Shown one piece after another: positions 16,679-25,138 of a DNA stretch of 64,000 nucleotides; the stretch's first letter is position 1, and each line of letters starts with the position of its first letter. Source of the stretch: Chryseobacterium indologenes (GTDB lineage Bacteria > Bacteroidota > Bacteroidia > Flavobacteriales > Weeksellaceae); contig NZ_CP018786.1 of the NCBI RefSeq assembly GCF_002025665.1, positions 186,001 through 250,000 of the forward strand, read 5' to 3'. The notes under the pieces were generated by a model. It was not told the DNA's origin and ran no database searches. It saw nothing but the letters and a program-made list of their open reading frames with translations. The position numbers were made by a program, and so were the translations under genes.

Positions 16679-16713
16679 TAAAAAAACCGATGGAACAAGT
16701 TCCACCGGCTTTT
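16679..16713 (-). terminator. Rho-independent terminator after the Ala/Lys/Pro-rich small protein gene
   Basis: 10-bp stem with one internal mismatch (16687-16696 with 16699-16708). An A8 tract at 16679-16686 supplies the T-run on the minus strand. It lies about 45 bases after the stop at 16758. Confidence 0.85.
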
Positions 16714-16757
16714 CGAAATTTGATTATGAAAATAACAACTATATGTTAATGTTATGC

Positions 16758-17054
16758 TTATTTGTTTGCTTTGTACCTTTTATCGGGAGTGCCGTCTTTT
16801 TTCAGGTGTTTGTTTTCTTTATATCTCTTATCCGGAGTACCGTCTTTTTTCATTTTAGCAGCCGGTTGAGCAGGCTTCGCCGCTTTTGCATCCATAGCTG
16901 GTTTGGCCGCTTTTACTTCAGCTGGCTTTACAGCTTTTGCTGTAGTTGCTTTTACAGGTGGATGGGCCGTAGCACCTGTAGCGGGAGCAGTCTGCTGAGC
17001 AGTGGCAAGTCCTAATCCAAGGATCAAAGACATTGCAGATAAGAATTTTTTCAT
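16758..17054 (-). CDS. Small exported Ala/Lys/Pro-rich protein with a duplicated KKDGTPDKRYK motif
   Basis: 98 residues. Signal peptide (about 1-19; MSLILGLGLATAQQ). The mature part is low-complexity Ala/Lys/Pro (KAAKPA, KAVKPA repeats, about 30-67), followed by two exact copies of KKDGTPDKRYK near 68-78 and 85-95. The protein is strongly basic. ATG at 17054, and a clear terminator after the stop makes it a single-gene unit. It is expressed in a context of exported proteins; the function is unknown. The repeated peptide and normal codon use argue that it is a real gene rather than a chance frame. Confidence 0.7.
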   Translation of the reverse strand: MKKFLSAMSLILGLGLATAQQTAPATGATAHPPVKATTAKAVKPAEVKAAKPAMDAKAAKPAQPAAKMKKDGTPDKRYKENKHLKKDGTPDKRYKANK

Positions 17055-17179
17055 AAGAATTATTGTTTGTTTTTTGTTGAATAAAGATATACAAAAAGCA
17101 GGCTAGAAAATTGAGAATTTCAAACTTAACTAAAGTTTATTACAGCTTAAAAAAAAATTAAAACACTTCATTTACAATA

Positions 17180-17213
17180 AAAAAGCCTGTCTTTAAAGAT
17201 AAAGACAGGCTTG
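17180..17213 (-). terminator. Rho-independent terminator after the 131-residue lipoprotein gene
   Basis: Perfect 12-bp stem (17184-17195 with 17202-17213) with a six-base loop and an A-tract that reads as T's on the minus strand. It lies 23 bases after the stop at 17236. Confidence 0.92.
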
Positions 17214-17235
17214 AATAATATATAAATAGACATGG

Positions 17236-17631
17236 CTAGCGCGTACAATTGGCTGTCCACGTTTTGCCATCCTTGACATACAGAATTTTTAAAACATTAT
17301 TATCAATTCTGATATAAGAAGTTGCTGTAGAGCCAATCATCACCAGAGTATGATCTCCTTCCTGATTAAACTCTATTCCGTTAAGATCCGGAATGCTGTT
17401 TGAGAAAGCGAAATTATACTTGGTACCGCTGGCGATTTTTGTTACAAATACACTTCCGTTATCGGTACTGATACTGGTAGAGCCTCCATCATTATAGGAA
17501 ATCTTTCCTTTATAGGTTCCGGCAAAAAATTCATTGTTTACAGGGTCGTCATCTTTGCTACACGACGAAAAAGATAATGCTGTAAATAATAACAGCATCA
17601 TAACTCCTAAGATTTTAATTGCTTTTTTCAT
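17236..17631 (-). CDS. Small lipoprotein, lipocalin-like or beta-barrel, unknown function
   Basis: 131 residues with an SPII signal (LLLFTALSFSSCSKDDD; Cys near 24). The Ser-Lys-Asp-Asp-Asp after the Cys resembles the lipoprotein export signal that sends Bacteroidota lipoproteins to the cell surface (acidic residues just after the +1 Cys). The rest is beta-strand-rich: GTYKGKISYNDGG, YNFAFSNSIPDLNGIEF, SYIRIDNNVLKILYVKDGKTWTANCTR, reminiscent of small lipocalin-like domains. No named family was recognised. It is divergent from mfd across a 251-base gap that carries the mfd promoter. Confidence 0.7.
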   Translation of the reverse strand: MKKAIKILGVMMLLLFTALSFSSCSKDDDPVNNEFFAGTYKGKISYNDGGSTSISTDNGSVFVTKIASGTKYNFAFSNSIPDLNGIEFNQEGDHTLVMIGSTATSYIRIDNNVLKILYVKDGKTWTANCTR

Positions 17632-17784
17632 AATATCATTCTTAAATGTTTGGTTGTATTTAAAAGGCCAAACACTATGCCATGAGGAGAAACTTGAATT
17701 TTTTTAACAGGTTATTAAATAAAATTGTAAAAAATTAAGATTTATTATCTAAGTGCTTCATTTTAAATCTGAAAGTTACTCTGC

Positions 17785-17819
17785 TTTTGAAACAAAGAAA
17801 AAAAATATCCGTACCTTTG
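17785..17819 (+). promoter_or_regulatory. Promoter of mfd (-33 TTTTG, -7 TACCTTTG)
   Basis: TTTTG at 17785-17789 and TACCTTTG at 17812-17819, with 22 bases between, match the Bacteroidota promoter (TTG / TAnnTTTG). Transcription would start near 17823, which rules out the TTG at 17787 as start codon and supports the ATG at 17883. Confidence 0.7.
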
Positions 17820-17882
17820 TATATCATAAACGGTTTCGGAAAACTCCCGAAATCGCTTTTGTCGTTTATACCTTTACTATCT

Positions 17883-20800
17883 ATGCAGTTAAAATCCATC
17901 AATGAAAAGTTCCTTCCAGACCTTATGCAGAAAGAGTTTGGGAAAGAAATTTTTACCCAGTTAGAAAACAATCAGCATATTGCTGTAAAAGGAAGCGCAG
18001 GATCTTCGGTTTCTATTTTTGTGGCTGAGCTTTTTTTGGTTCAGAAAAAGAACATTCTTTATCTGGTAGATGATAAAGAAGATGCATTGTATGCCAATAC
18101 AGAGATGGAAGATCTTCTGGGTAAGGATAAAGTGCTGTATTTTCCCGCAACCCATCTTGAACCTTATCAGGTGGAAAAGACTCAAAATGCCAATCTGGTG
18201 TTAAGGACTGAGGTTCTTAATAAAATCAATTCCGGAAGATCTCCCAAAGTGATTGTAGCTTATGCTGGTGCTTTATCTGAAAAAGTTTTGAAAAAAGAAG
18301 ATTTTAAAGCAATTTCCCATCATATCAAAGTGGGAGATCAGCTGGATTTTGATTTTGTGGACGAACTGCTTAATCATTATCATTTCCAGCAGGCTGATTT
18401 CGTTTCTGAACCGGGAGAATTTTCAGTGAGAGGGGGAATTGTAGACGTATTTTCCTATTCACACGAAAAGCCATACAGGATTACATTCTTCGGTAATGAA
18501 GTGGAAAGTATTAAAACCTTTGATATCGAGACACAGCTTTCGGTAGATAAAGTAAAGGATTTCCAGTTGGTTTCCAATATGAATTTTTCTGTAACAGGAA
18601 CGAGAGTCTCTTTGCTGCAGCTATTGCCTAAAGAAAGTTTTGTGGTTTCTAAAAACGGAATGGTGGGAATGCAGAAGATCAGAACATTCTACGAAAAGTC
18701 TTTGGAAAAATACGATACATTAAGTAAAGATATTGCCCATAGGACTCCGCAGGAACTTTTTATTTCTGATCAGGAGTTTCTGTTCGATTATAAAAAATTC
18801 AAAACGGTTGATTTTGGAGGAGTAATGATTGAAGGGTTAAAAGAAGTTACCGAAGTTAAAATGGAACAGCTTCCACAACCTTCTTTTCATAAAAACTTTG
18901 AGTTACTGATTGAAGATATTGAAGAAAAACAGAGCGGAGGATTTGATACCTGGATTTCTTTTTCAACAGAAAAACAGAAAGAAAGACTGGAATCCATCTT
19001 TGAAGAGCTTGAACACGAGCTTCCATTTAAAAGTTTTAAGTCTGAACTTCATGAAGGATTTGTAGATAATGGTCACAAACTGCTGGTTTATACGGATCAT
19101 CAGATCTTTGACCGTTATCAGAGATATAAAGCAAAAAATACTTTTGCAAAATCTGAACAGCTTACCCTCAAAGACCTGATGTCTTTGAAAATCGGAGATT
19201 ATATCGCCCATATTGATCATGGAATCGGAAAATTTATGGGACTTGTAAAAGTTAATAATGATGGTAAAATTCAGGAATGCTTTAAACTGACCTATAAAAA
19301 CGGAGATTTATTATATGTAAGTATTCACTCTCTGCATAAGATTTCGAAGTACAACGGACCGGATGGAAGAGAAATTGTGTTAAGTAAACTCGGATCTCCA
19401 ACCTGGAAATCTTTGAAACAGAAAACAAAGGCGAAGGTTAAACAGATTGCTTTTGATCTTATTCAGTTATATGCCCAGAGAAAAACGGCAAAAGGCTTTG
19501 CGTATACTCCGGATTCCTATCTGCAGAACGAGTTGGAGGCCAGCTTTATTTATGAAGATACTCCGGATCAGGAAAAGGCTACCGTAGATGTAAAGAGAGA
19601 CATGGAAGCAGATACAGTGATGGACAGACTTGTGTGTGGTGATGTAGGTTTCGGTAAAACGGAAGTTGCCATCAGGGCTGCGTTTAAAGCGGCAACAGAT
19701 GGTAAGCAGGTTGCGGTATTGGTACCTACTACTATTCTTGCTTTTCAGCATTACAGAAGTTTCAAAGAAAGGCTTAAAGATTTTCCGGTCAATGTTGCAT
19801 ATGTAAACCGATTCAGAACGGCTAAGCAGAAATCAGAAACTTTAGAAGCTTTAAAGAACGGAAAAGTAGATATTATTATCGGAACGCATCAATTGGTAAG
19901 CAGTTCTGTAAAGTTTAAAGATCTTGGTTTATTGATTATTGATGAAGAACATAAGTTTGGGGTTTCAGTAAAAGATAAACTGAAAACTCTGAAAAATAAT
20001 GTTGATACCCTGACGCTTACGGCAACTCCTATTCCGAGGACTTTACAGTTTTCGTTAATGGCTGCAAGGGATTTATCCGTTATCAAAACACCACCACCAA
20101 ACAGGCAGCCTGTAGATACGCAGTTAATCGGGTTCAGTGAAGAAACTCTTCGTGATGCTGTTTCTTACGAACTTCAGAGAGACGGGCAGGTATATTTTAT
20201 CAATAACAGAATTGAAAACCTGAAAGATATTGCAGGACTTATTCAGAGGCTGGTTCCGGATGCAAGAGTGATTACAGGACATGGGCAAATGGAAGGGAAG
20301 CAGCTTGAAAAGAATGTTCTGGATTTTATGGAAGGGAAATATGATGTTCTTGTCTCTACTACCATTGTAGAAAGTGGGGTAGACGTTCCGAATGCCAACA
20401 CTATTTTCATCAATGATGCCCAAAGATTTGGAATGGCAGATCTGCATCAGATGAGAGGAAGGGTAGGACGTAGTAACAGAAAAGCATTCTGTTATCTGAT
20501 TACTCCGCCATATGATATGATGACTTCGGATGCCAGAAAACGTTTGGAAGCTATTGAGCAGTTTTCAGATCTGGGAAGTGGTTTCCAGATTGCGATGAAA
20601 GATCTGGAGATCCGTGGTGCCGGTGATCTTTTGGGTGCTGAACAAAGTGGGTTCATCAATGAAATGGGGTTTGAAACCTATCAGAAACTAATGCAGGAAG
20701 CTTTAGAAGAGCTAAAAGATGATGCTGATTTTGAAAGTCTTTTTGAAAATGAAGAAGACAGACAAAAACTTTTCAAATCTGTGAAGGATGTCAACATTGA

Positions 20801-21251
20801 TACAGATTTAGAGCTGATGTTGCCGGATTCATATATCTCCAATACAGAAGAAAGGTTGTTGCTGTATCAGAAAATTGCGGAAATTACTAATGAAGCAGAC
20901 CTTCATCAGTTTGAACTGGAGCTGATCGACCGTTTCGGAGCATTGCCGAAAGAAGCTGTCAATCTTTTGAAGAGTGTTTCCTTGAAGTGGCTTGCTTCTG
21001 ATATCGGTTTTGAAAAGATTGTCATGAAAAATGGTGTATTTTTAGGATACTTCCCGGGGAATCCTCAGGATAAGTTTTATCAGACAGACAGATTCCGACA
21101 TATTATTAATTATCTGACCCGAAATCCGGCTGAAGCCCAGCTTAAAGAGAAGTCAGGAAAAGAAGGTAATCAATTGATGATGAGGAAAGAAAGAGTGAAA
21201 AATGTAGATGAGGTCAATCTGCTGTTAAAAGCAATTATTGAACATGATTAA
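17883..21251 (+). CDS. mfd: Transcription-repair coupling factor Mfd
   Basis: 1122 residues from the ATG at 17883; a longer frame opens at a TTG at 17787, but that TTG is the -33 box of the promoter. Mfd recognises RNA polymerase stalled at DNA lesions, pushes it off and recruits UvrA. Domains in order: UvrB-like N-terminal region, RNA-polymerase-interacting CarD-type domain (about 440-540; LKIGDYIAHIDHGIGKFMG), RecG-like translocase with Walker A GDVGFGKTEVA (about 588-598), motif II IIDEEHKFGV (about 685), TATPIPRTLQ, motif VI QMRGRVGRS, and the TRCF C-terminal domain (about 960-1060). The length fits Bacteroidota Mfd. It is followed by a strong terminator. Confidence 0.97.
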   Translation: MQLKSINEKFLPDLMQKEFGKEIFTQLENNQHIAVKGSAGSSVSIFVAELFLVQKKNILYLVDDKEDALYANTEMEDLLGKDKVLYFPATHLEPYQVEKTQNANLVLRTEVLNKINSGRSPKVIVAYAGALSEKVLKKEDFKAISHHIKVGDQLDFDFVDELLNHYHFQQADFVSEPGEFSVRGGIVDVFSYSHEKPYRITFFGNEVESIKTFDIETQLSVDKVKDFQLVSNMNFSVTGTRVSLLQLLPKESFVVSKNGMVGMQKIRTFYEKSLEKYDTLSKDIAHRTPQELFISDQEFLFDYKKFKTVDFGGVMIEGLKEVTEVKMEQLPQPSFHKNFELLIEDIEEKQSGGFDTWISFSTEKQKERLESIFEELEHELPFKSFKSELHEGFVDNGHKLLVYTDHQIFDRYQRYKAKNTFAKSEQLTLKDLMSLKIGDYIAHIDHGIGKFMGLVKVNNDGKIQECFKLTYKNGDLLYVSIHSLHKISKYNGPDGREIVLSKLGSPTWKSLKQKTKAKVKQIAFDLIQLYAQRKTAKGFAYTPDSYLQNELEASFIYEDTPDQEKATVDVKRDMEADTVMDRLVCGDVGFGKTEVAIRAAFKAATDGKQVAVLVPTTILAFQHYRSFKERLKDFPVNVAYVNRFRTAKQKSETLEALKNGKVDIIIGTHQLVSSSVKFKDLGLLIIDEEHKFGVSVKDKLKTLKNNVDTLTLTATPIPRTLQFSLMAARDLSVIKTPPPNRQPVDTQLIGFSEETLRDAVSYELQRDGQVYFINNRIENLKDIAGLIQRLVPDARVITGHGQMEGKQLEKNVLDFMEGKYDVLVSTTIVESGVDVPNANTIFINDAQRFGMADLHQMRGRVGRSNRKAFCYLITPPYDMMTSDARKRLEAIEQFSDLGSGFQIAMKDLEIRGAGDLLGAEQSGFINEMGFETYQKLMQEALEELKDDADFESLFENEEDRQKLFKSVKDVNIDTDLELMLPDSYISNTEERLLLYQKIAEITNEADLHQFELELIDRFGALPKEAVNLLKSVSLKWLASDIGFEKIVMKNGVFLGYFPGNPQDKFYQTDRFRHIINYLTRNPAEAQLKEKSGKEGNQLMMRKERVKNVDEVNLLLKAIIEHD

Positions 21252-21295
21252 ATTTATTTTCTATTTACTGGAAATAATATCATAAAAATTATTAG

Positions 21296-21332
21296 AAACG
21301 TGTAAAAAGATTAATTTTTACACGTTTTTTTT
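21296..21332 (+). terminator. Rho-independent terminator of mfd
   Basis: Perfect 13-bp stem (21296-21308 with 21315-21327), six-base loop and a T8 run. It lies 45 bases after the mfd stop. Confidence 0.93.
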
Positions 21333-21603
21333 GTGATTGTTATCATGTTTTTCTTTTGTAATATTCCTGTTGAAGAGAATTAAGGCTGTTTTTGAGGGGT
21401 TGAAATCACTTTCCAATGATAAAAAAAATCCTGTAAACCCCCGTACAGTAAGGGTTTGAGATGTTGTCTTATTGTTTTTATACATGGAAAGTAGAGTTAT
21501 GTAGTAATAATTCTACTTTTTAGTATTATTAATTCTATGCTCTAATGTGTTTATTTCTATGGGTTTATAGATGTATAACTGGAATTTTTTGGACTTTGTT
21601 GCT

Positions 21604-21611
21604 TAACTTTG
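21604..21611 (+). promoter_or_regulatory. -7 promoter element before the QVGIG protein trio
   Basis: TAACTTTG, a TAnnTTTG match, 12 bases before the ATG at 21624. The nearest upstream TTG (21589-21591) is only 12 bases away, shorter than the usual spacing. Confidence 0.4.
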
Positions 21612-21623
21612 CAGTCCTTAATT

Positions 21624-22445
21624 ATGAAAACAATTATACATTGCTGCGTGGCAGGACTTTTTTCGTTCTACGCTAACGCACAGGTGGGAATAGGTACTGC
21701 AAAACCGAAATCTGTTCTTGATGTGAACGGAAAAACCACCTTAAGAAAAGAACTTAGAGTAGGCGGGACTTCAACTCAGGCTGGAAATGCCGGGTTAAAC
21801 GGCCAGGTTTTGGTTTCTCAGGGTGAGGGTTTACCTCCTGTGTGGAAATCTTTGAATGTTTCCTTTATGGAAGAGGGACAGTATAAGCTGATTAATTCTT
21901 ATCTGTCGTCTGATCAGTTAGGGGTTACCTCTCTTTCTAATGGAGTTGCCGGGGATAATATCTATACAAGCAAAGTGGGAGATAATGTCACTGATGTAGC
22001 TAAAGGTAACTGGAAAAAGATTGATGGTCTTAATAATTCATTTACAATCAAAAACGGGAAAAACAGGATCACTTATCAGTTTCAGTCAGGTATTGAAATG
22101 AAAGCACAGTCATCTACCACTATAGAAAGTGTCAGATTTGCCTGTGGTGTTTTCAGAAACGGTTTATTGGTGGCTGTACGTCCGGATAGGATCGCTACGA
22201 ATAACAACAGTGGAAAAAATGGTCTTCAGGACTATATCTTTACCCTCAATTATACGGAACAGAATGTCCCTGTAGGGGTTCATAATATTGAAATTGCATG
22301 CCGAAAGATTGATACTTCAAATTCCACTTCAGAATTTTCAATCGGAAGTAATGTACAGTCTTCAAGTGGAGTATCCAGTTCGTTTACTTTGGAATCTACC
22401 ATGAAAATGGATGTTATCGAATACGTGAGCTATAAAACTAACTAA
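21624..22445 (+). CDS. Exported protein of the QVGIG family, first of three
   Basis: 273 residues from the ATG at 21624 (a frame from a TTG at 21609 overlaps the -7 element and is rejected). Signal peptide (about 1-20; AGLFSFYANA) then QVGIGTAKPKSVLDVNGKTTLRKELRVGG, an N-terminal motif common in exported proteins of Chryseobacterium-like bacteria and related in wording to phage-tail-fibre heads (GIGTxxPxxxLDVNG). The body (about 80-270) is beta-rich, with FACGVFRNGLLVAVRPD and HNIEIACRKID, an arrangement that recalls C1q/TNF-like jelly rolls, but this is only a resemblance. No T9SS C-terminal signal. Its TAA overlaps the next ATG by one base (TAATG), so translation is coupled. Confidence 0.8.
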   Translation: MKTIIHCCVAGLFSFYANAQVGIGTAKPKSVLDVNGKTTLRKELRVGGTSTQAGNAGLNGQVLVSQGEGLPPVWKSLNVSFMEEGQYKLINSYLSSDQLGVTSLSNGVAGDNIYTSKVGDNVTDVAKGNWKKIDGLNNSFTIKNGKNRITYQFQSGIEMKAQSSTTIESVRFACGVFRNGLLVAVRPDRIATNNNSGKNGLQDYIFTLNYTEQNVPVGVHNIEIACRKIDTSNSTSEFSIGSNVQSSSGVSSSFTLESTMKMDVIEYVSYKTN

Positions 22446-23266
22446 TGATGAAAAAACTATTATCAACACTGCTTTTTAGCATAGGACTTTTGGCAACAGC
22501 TCAGGTAGGAATAAAAACAGATACCCCAAAAGCACAGCTTGATGTAAACGGAGATGCCAACTTCAGAAATAAGATTGGTATTTTTAATGCCACAGATAAT
22601 ACCGTATTTCAGGGAAATAATGATCAGCTTTTGGTTTCCAGAGGTGAGGGTTTTGCTCCCATCTGGAAATCCCTTCGTATTCCTGAATATGAACCGAATA
22701 AATTTTATCTGATCTACAACAACTCCTTTTCAGATAAAGTAGGAGTTACATTTACCTCTTCAGAAGATTCTACGATAGGTTTCGCTTCAAGAGGGGCAAC
22801 TTTTACCAAAGGAAAAGAACTTAACAGTCTTCCGGGTTTTAAAAAAATTACGAATCTTTCAAAGACGATCAGTGTATTCAGTACTCAAAGTAAGGCTTAC
22901 TTCCAGTTCGAAACAGTGGTTCAGGCTGACTTTGGAGCAGTAGGAACAGTAGATACTTCAATAGATTATGCTTGTGGTATTTTTGTAGATGGTAAACTGG
23001 TGAACCTGAGACAAAGGAATTTAAAGGCAATTACCAGTACACATCCGTTTCTTACCCATACTCAGATCGGGATTGTAGATAATCTTGCTAAAGGAGATCA
23101 TACGGTAGACGTTGCCTGTACAAGATTGGGCTCTTACGGAGCTTCCAGCAATAAACTTTCGATAGGAATTAATGGATATACTAACATTAATGACTTTATT
23201 GCACAGTCTTCTCTAAAAGTTGATGTATATGAAGTTCCAGAAGTGTTTAACACAATTATAAACTAA
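22445..23266 (+). CDS. Exported protein of the QVGIG family, second of three
   Basis: 273 residues. Two ATG codons in tandem (22445, 22448); the first overlaps the preceding stop. Signal peptide (about 1-20; LLFSIGLLATAQ), then VGIKTDTPKAQLDVNGDANFRNKIG and the shared LLVSRGEGFAPIWKSL segment. The C-terminal half again has YACGIFVDGKLVNLRQRN and HTVDVACTRLG, aligning with the neighbours. It clearly arose by tandem duplication. Function unknown; probably periplasmic or outer-membrane-associated. Confidence 0.8.
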   Translation: MMKKLLSTLLFSIGLLATAQVGIKTDTPKAQLDVNGDANFRNKIGIFNATDNTVFQGNNDQLLVSRGEGFAPIWKSLRIPEYEPNKFYLIYNNSFSDKVGVTFTSSEDSTIGFASRGATFTKGKELNSLPGFKKITNLSKTISVFSTQSKAYFQFETVVQADFGAVGTVDTSIDYACGIFVDGKLVNLRQRNLKAITSTHPFLTHTQIGIVDNLAKGDHTVDVACTRLGSYGASSNKLSIGINGYTNINDFIAQSSLKVDVYEVPEVFNTIIN

Positions 23267-23273
23267 GCAGGTC

Positions 23274-24011
23274 ATGAAAAAAATACTATTTGTAACATCA
23301 CTTCTTTTGGCTGTTATAGTAACTGCACAAGTGGGAATTAATACTCCTAATCCAACGAATATGCTGGATGTAAATGGAGATCTGAATATTGGAAAAGAAT
23401 TAAGAACAGGAGGTACTGATGTACTGAAAGGGTCTGCCGGAACAGCAGGTGATATCCTGCATAATAATACAGATTTAAACACCAATGACTGGAAAGCGAT
23501 AAAAATTGCTGACGGGCAGGGAAGTATGTCTGTATTTTCAATAAATACGGTTTCAGACAAGACCGGAGTTAGTTTTTCAGGAAATAATGGTTCAACTAAT
23601 CCTTACGGTGACGGAGATCCGTTAAATGCGAATTGGTCTGTACTTACAGGAACAATGGATACTTTCTCTGTGACCAATCAAACGAATAAAGCTACTTTTT
23701 CGTTTCAGACAACAGTACAGAAAACAGGCTCCAATTCTGCAAGTTTTGCCTGTGGGGTATTTGTAGACGATGTGTTGAGAGCAGTAAGAACTGATGTATT
23801 GCTTGGAGATCCAGGAGCATACAAAATTTTTAATCTTAATGCAACACTGACTAATCTTATGCCTAAAAATGATTATAAAGTTAAAGTTGCCTGTACAAAA
23901 AGAGCTATTTCCGGATCGACACTTGGAGTAGGAACTGCGGTGAATACTACCTTCCTCAATAGTGATATGTCACAGTCTGTTTTGACAACATCGATATTGC
24001 AACCTTATTAA
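23274..24011 (+). CDS. Exported protein of the QVGIG family, third of three
   Basis: 245 residues, starting seven bases after the previous stop. Signal peptide (about 1-20; LLLAVIVTAQ), then VGINTPNPTNMLDVNGDLNIGKELRTGG, a shortened middle, and FACGVFVDDVLRAVRTDV and YKVKVACTKRA as in the other two. It ends the operon, since a terminator follows. It is shorter because the stretch between LDVNG and the beta domain lacks the QGEGxxPxWKSL segment; the related NTDLNTNDWKAIKI remains. Function unknown. Confidence 0.8.
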   Translation: MKKILFVTSLLLAVIVTAQVGINTPNPTNMLDVNGDLNIGKELRTGGTDVLKGSAGTAGDILHNNTDLNTNDWKAIKIADGQGSMSVFSINTVSDKTGVSFSGNNGSTNPYGDGDPLNANWSVLTGTMDTFSVTNQTNKATFSFQTTVQKTGSNSASFACGVFVDDVLRAVRTDVLLGDPGAYKIFNLNATLTNLMPKNDYKVKVACTKRAISGSTLGVGTAVNTTFLNSDMSQSVLTTSILQPY

Positions 24012-24035
24012 TTTTCATCATAATACAATAATAGG

Positions 24036-24069
24036 AAATCTAAAAACGTTATGTTTTTAGATTTTTTTT
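24036..24069 (+). terminator. Rho-independent terminator of the QVGIG trio
   Basis: Stem of about 12 bp (24037-24048 with 24053-24064 region, arms AAATCTAAAAAC / GTTTTTAGATTT), four-to-five-base loop, then T8. It is 25 bases after the third stop. Confidence 0.9.
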
Positions 24070-24134
24070 GTTTATTAAGTCTATTTCTTGTGAATTTGTT
24101 CAGATAAAGTAAAGTGTATTATCGAAAATTGAAT

Positions 24135-24142
24135 TATATTTG
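24135..24142 (+). promoter_or_regulatory. -7 promoter element of the first DUF-type lipoprotein gene
   Basis: TATATTTG, a full TAnnTTTG match, 21 bases before the ATG at 24164. The TTG inside it (24140) opens a longer frame that should not be taken as the start. The -33 region is not obvious. Confidence 0.5.
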
Positions 24143-24163
24143 GACAAGCTAAAAAAATTCTAT

Positions 24164-25039
24164 ATGGTAAAAAACTATTTTTTTAAAATATTTGCCGGTA
24201 TTGCTTTTCTTGGGCTGCTGACAGCATGTAATACTACCTCAGATCCCACAGAATCCATCCCGAATCCTGATGAAGGAACTCCTCCTAAAAAGATTTTAAC
24301 GAAGGTAAGCTCGAATAATATTTCTCAGGAAGACTATACTACAACCGCTGTAACCGGAGATCTGCAGACTGCTGTCTCTAAAGATGAATCTTTTGCCGGA
24401 ACTGCTTATTATACAGGAACTGTAACGTATACCAATAAAAATATCACTAAAATTAAATATGTAAGTTCAGCGGCATCCAGCCTTGCTTATGAATTTAATA
24501 TTGTTCCTGATGCTACAGGTAAAAAGATTTATAATGCTACTTCTACAGCAACGGGGGCAACTCCATCTGCTTCTGTTGTAAGCGACTATACATTTACGTA
24601 TGATCCGGTTAACAGCAGACTTACCAAAATTCTTGAGAAGAGAAAAGAAGCAGGCATCAGTGCCTATAACAAATTCATTGATTATTCTTTTGTGTATAAT
24701 GGAGAAAATGTGATTCAGGTCGTTCGCTCCAAAGGTCTGCTGGATATCAACGGAAACCCGAATATGAGTACGGCGGTAATAAGCAAGTTTAGTTTTCAAA
24801 ACTATGATGCTCAGAAAAGCCCATATTCTACACTGTCATCAGTGTATTTCATCACACGAAGTCTGATCGATCCTGCTCAATTCTATAAAATATCTCCGAA
24901 CAATCCTACTTCTATGTTTATAGAATTGCCATCACCAGCTACTCCTGTTAATACTTCTCAAAGTTATTCTTATGATAATCAAGGGTATGTGGTTGTTGAA
25001 AAAAATCAGAATGTAACTTTTACCTATAAAAACTTATAG
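24164..25039 (+). CDS. Lipoprotein of unknown function, paralogue of the next gene
   Basis: 291 residues from the ATG at 24164. SPII signal FLGLLTACNTTSD (Cys near 23). The mature protein is strand-rich with short repeated elements of the RHS/YD-like kind (YTFTYDPVNSRLTKI, YSFVYNGENVIQVVRS, SYSYDNQGYVVVE). Together with YKISPNNPTSM near the C-terminus these are shared with the 25139-26071 product, so the two are diverged tandem copies. Probably anchored in the outer membrane. No enzyme motif was seen and I do not recognise a named domain. Confidence 0.75.
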   Translation: MVKNYFFKIFAGIAFLGLLTACNTTSDPTESIPNPDEGTPPKKILTKVSSNNISQEDYTTTAVTGDLQTAVSKDESFAGTAYYTGTVTYTNKNITKIKYVSSAASSLAYEFNIVPDATGKKIYNATSTATGATPSASVVSDYTFTYDPVNSRLTKILEKRKEAGISAYNKFIDYSFVYNGENVIQVVRSKGLLDINGNPNMSTAVISKFSFQNYDAQKSPYSTLSSVYFITRSLIDPAQFYKISPNNPTSMFIELPSPATPVNTSQSYSYDNQGYVVVEKNQNVTFTYKNL

Positions 25040-25104
25040 AAGAAATAGAGTTATTAATCTTACCAGAATATAAATAATAATCTAATTTTTAGGCAAAAAA
25101 AAAT

Positions 25105-25112
25105 TATATTTG
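25105..25112 (+). promoter_or_regulatory. -7 promoter element of the second DUF-type lipoprotein gene
   Basis: TATATTTG, identical to the box before the first copy, 26 bases before the ATG at 25139. No -33 TTG at the normal distance. Confidence 0.5.
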
Positions 25113-25138
25113 TCAAAAAAATAATCAATTACAAGGAA

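Larger units (their letters stand above)
21252..21623 (+). other. Intergenic stretch of 372 bases between mfd and the first QVGIG gene
   Basis: Contains the mfd terminator (21296-21332), a second hairpin (AAAGTAGA at 21488-21495 with TCTACTTT at 21512-21519, followed by a short T-run) that could be a terminator or structured leader, and the -7-like element at 21604-21611. The rest is AT-rich with no coding signal. Confidence 0.5.

Noticed and set aside
17787..17882. An N-terminal extension of Mfd from a TTG at 17787
   Set aside because: The TTG is the -33 box and TACCTTTG at 17812-17819 is the -7 box, so the mRNA starts after it. The extension has no family similarity; the ATG at 17883 is used.
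21624..24011. Reading the QVGIG trio as a prophage tail-fibre cluster
   Set aside because: The GIGTxxPxxxLDVNG head resembles fibre heads, but each protein has a Sec signal peptide and there are no phage structural, lysis or integrase genes nearby.
24140..24163. Eight-residue extension of the lipoprotein at 24164 from a TTG
   Set aside because: The TTG is the end of TATATTTG, the -7 box, and the lipoprotein signal begins at the ATG at 24164.
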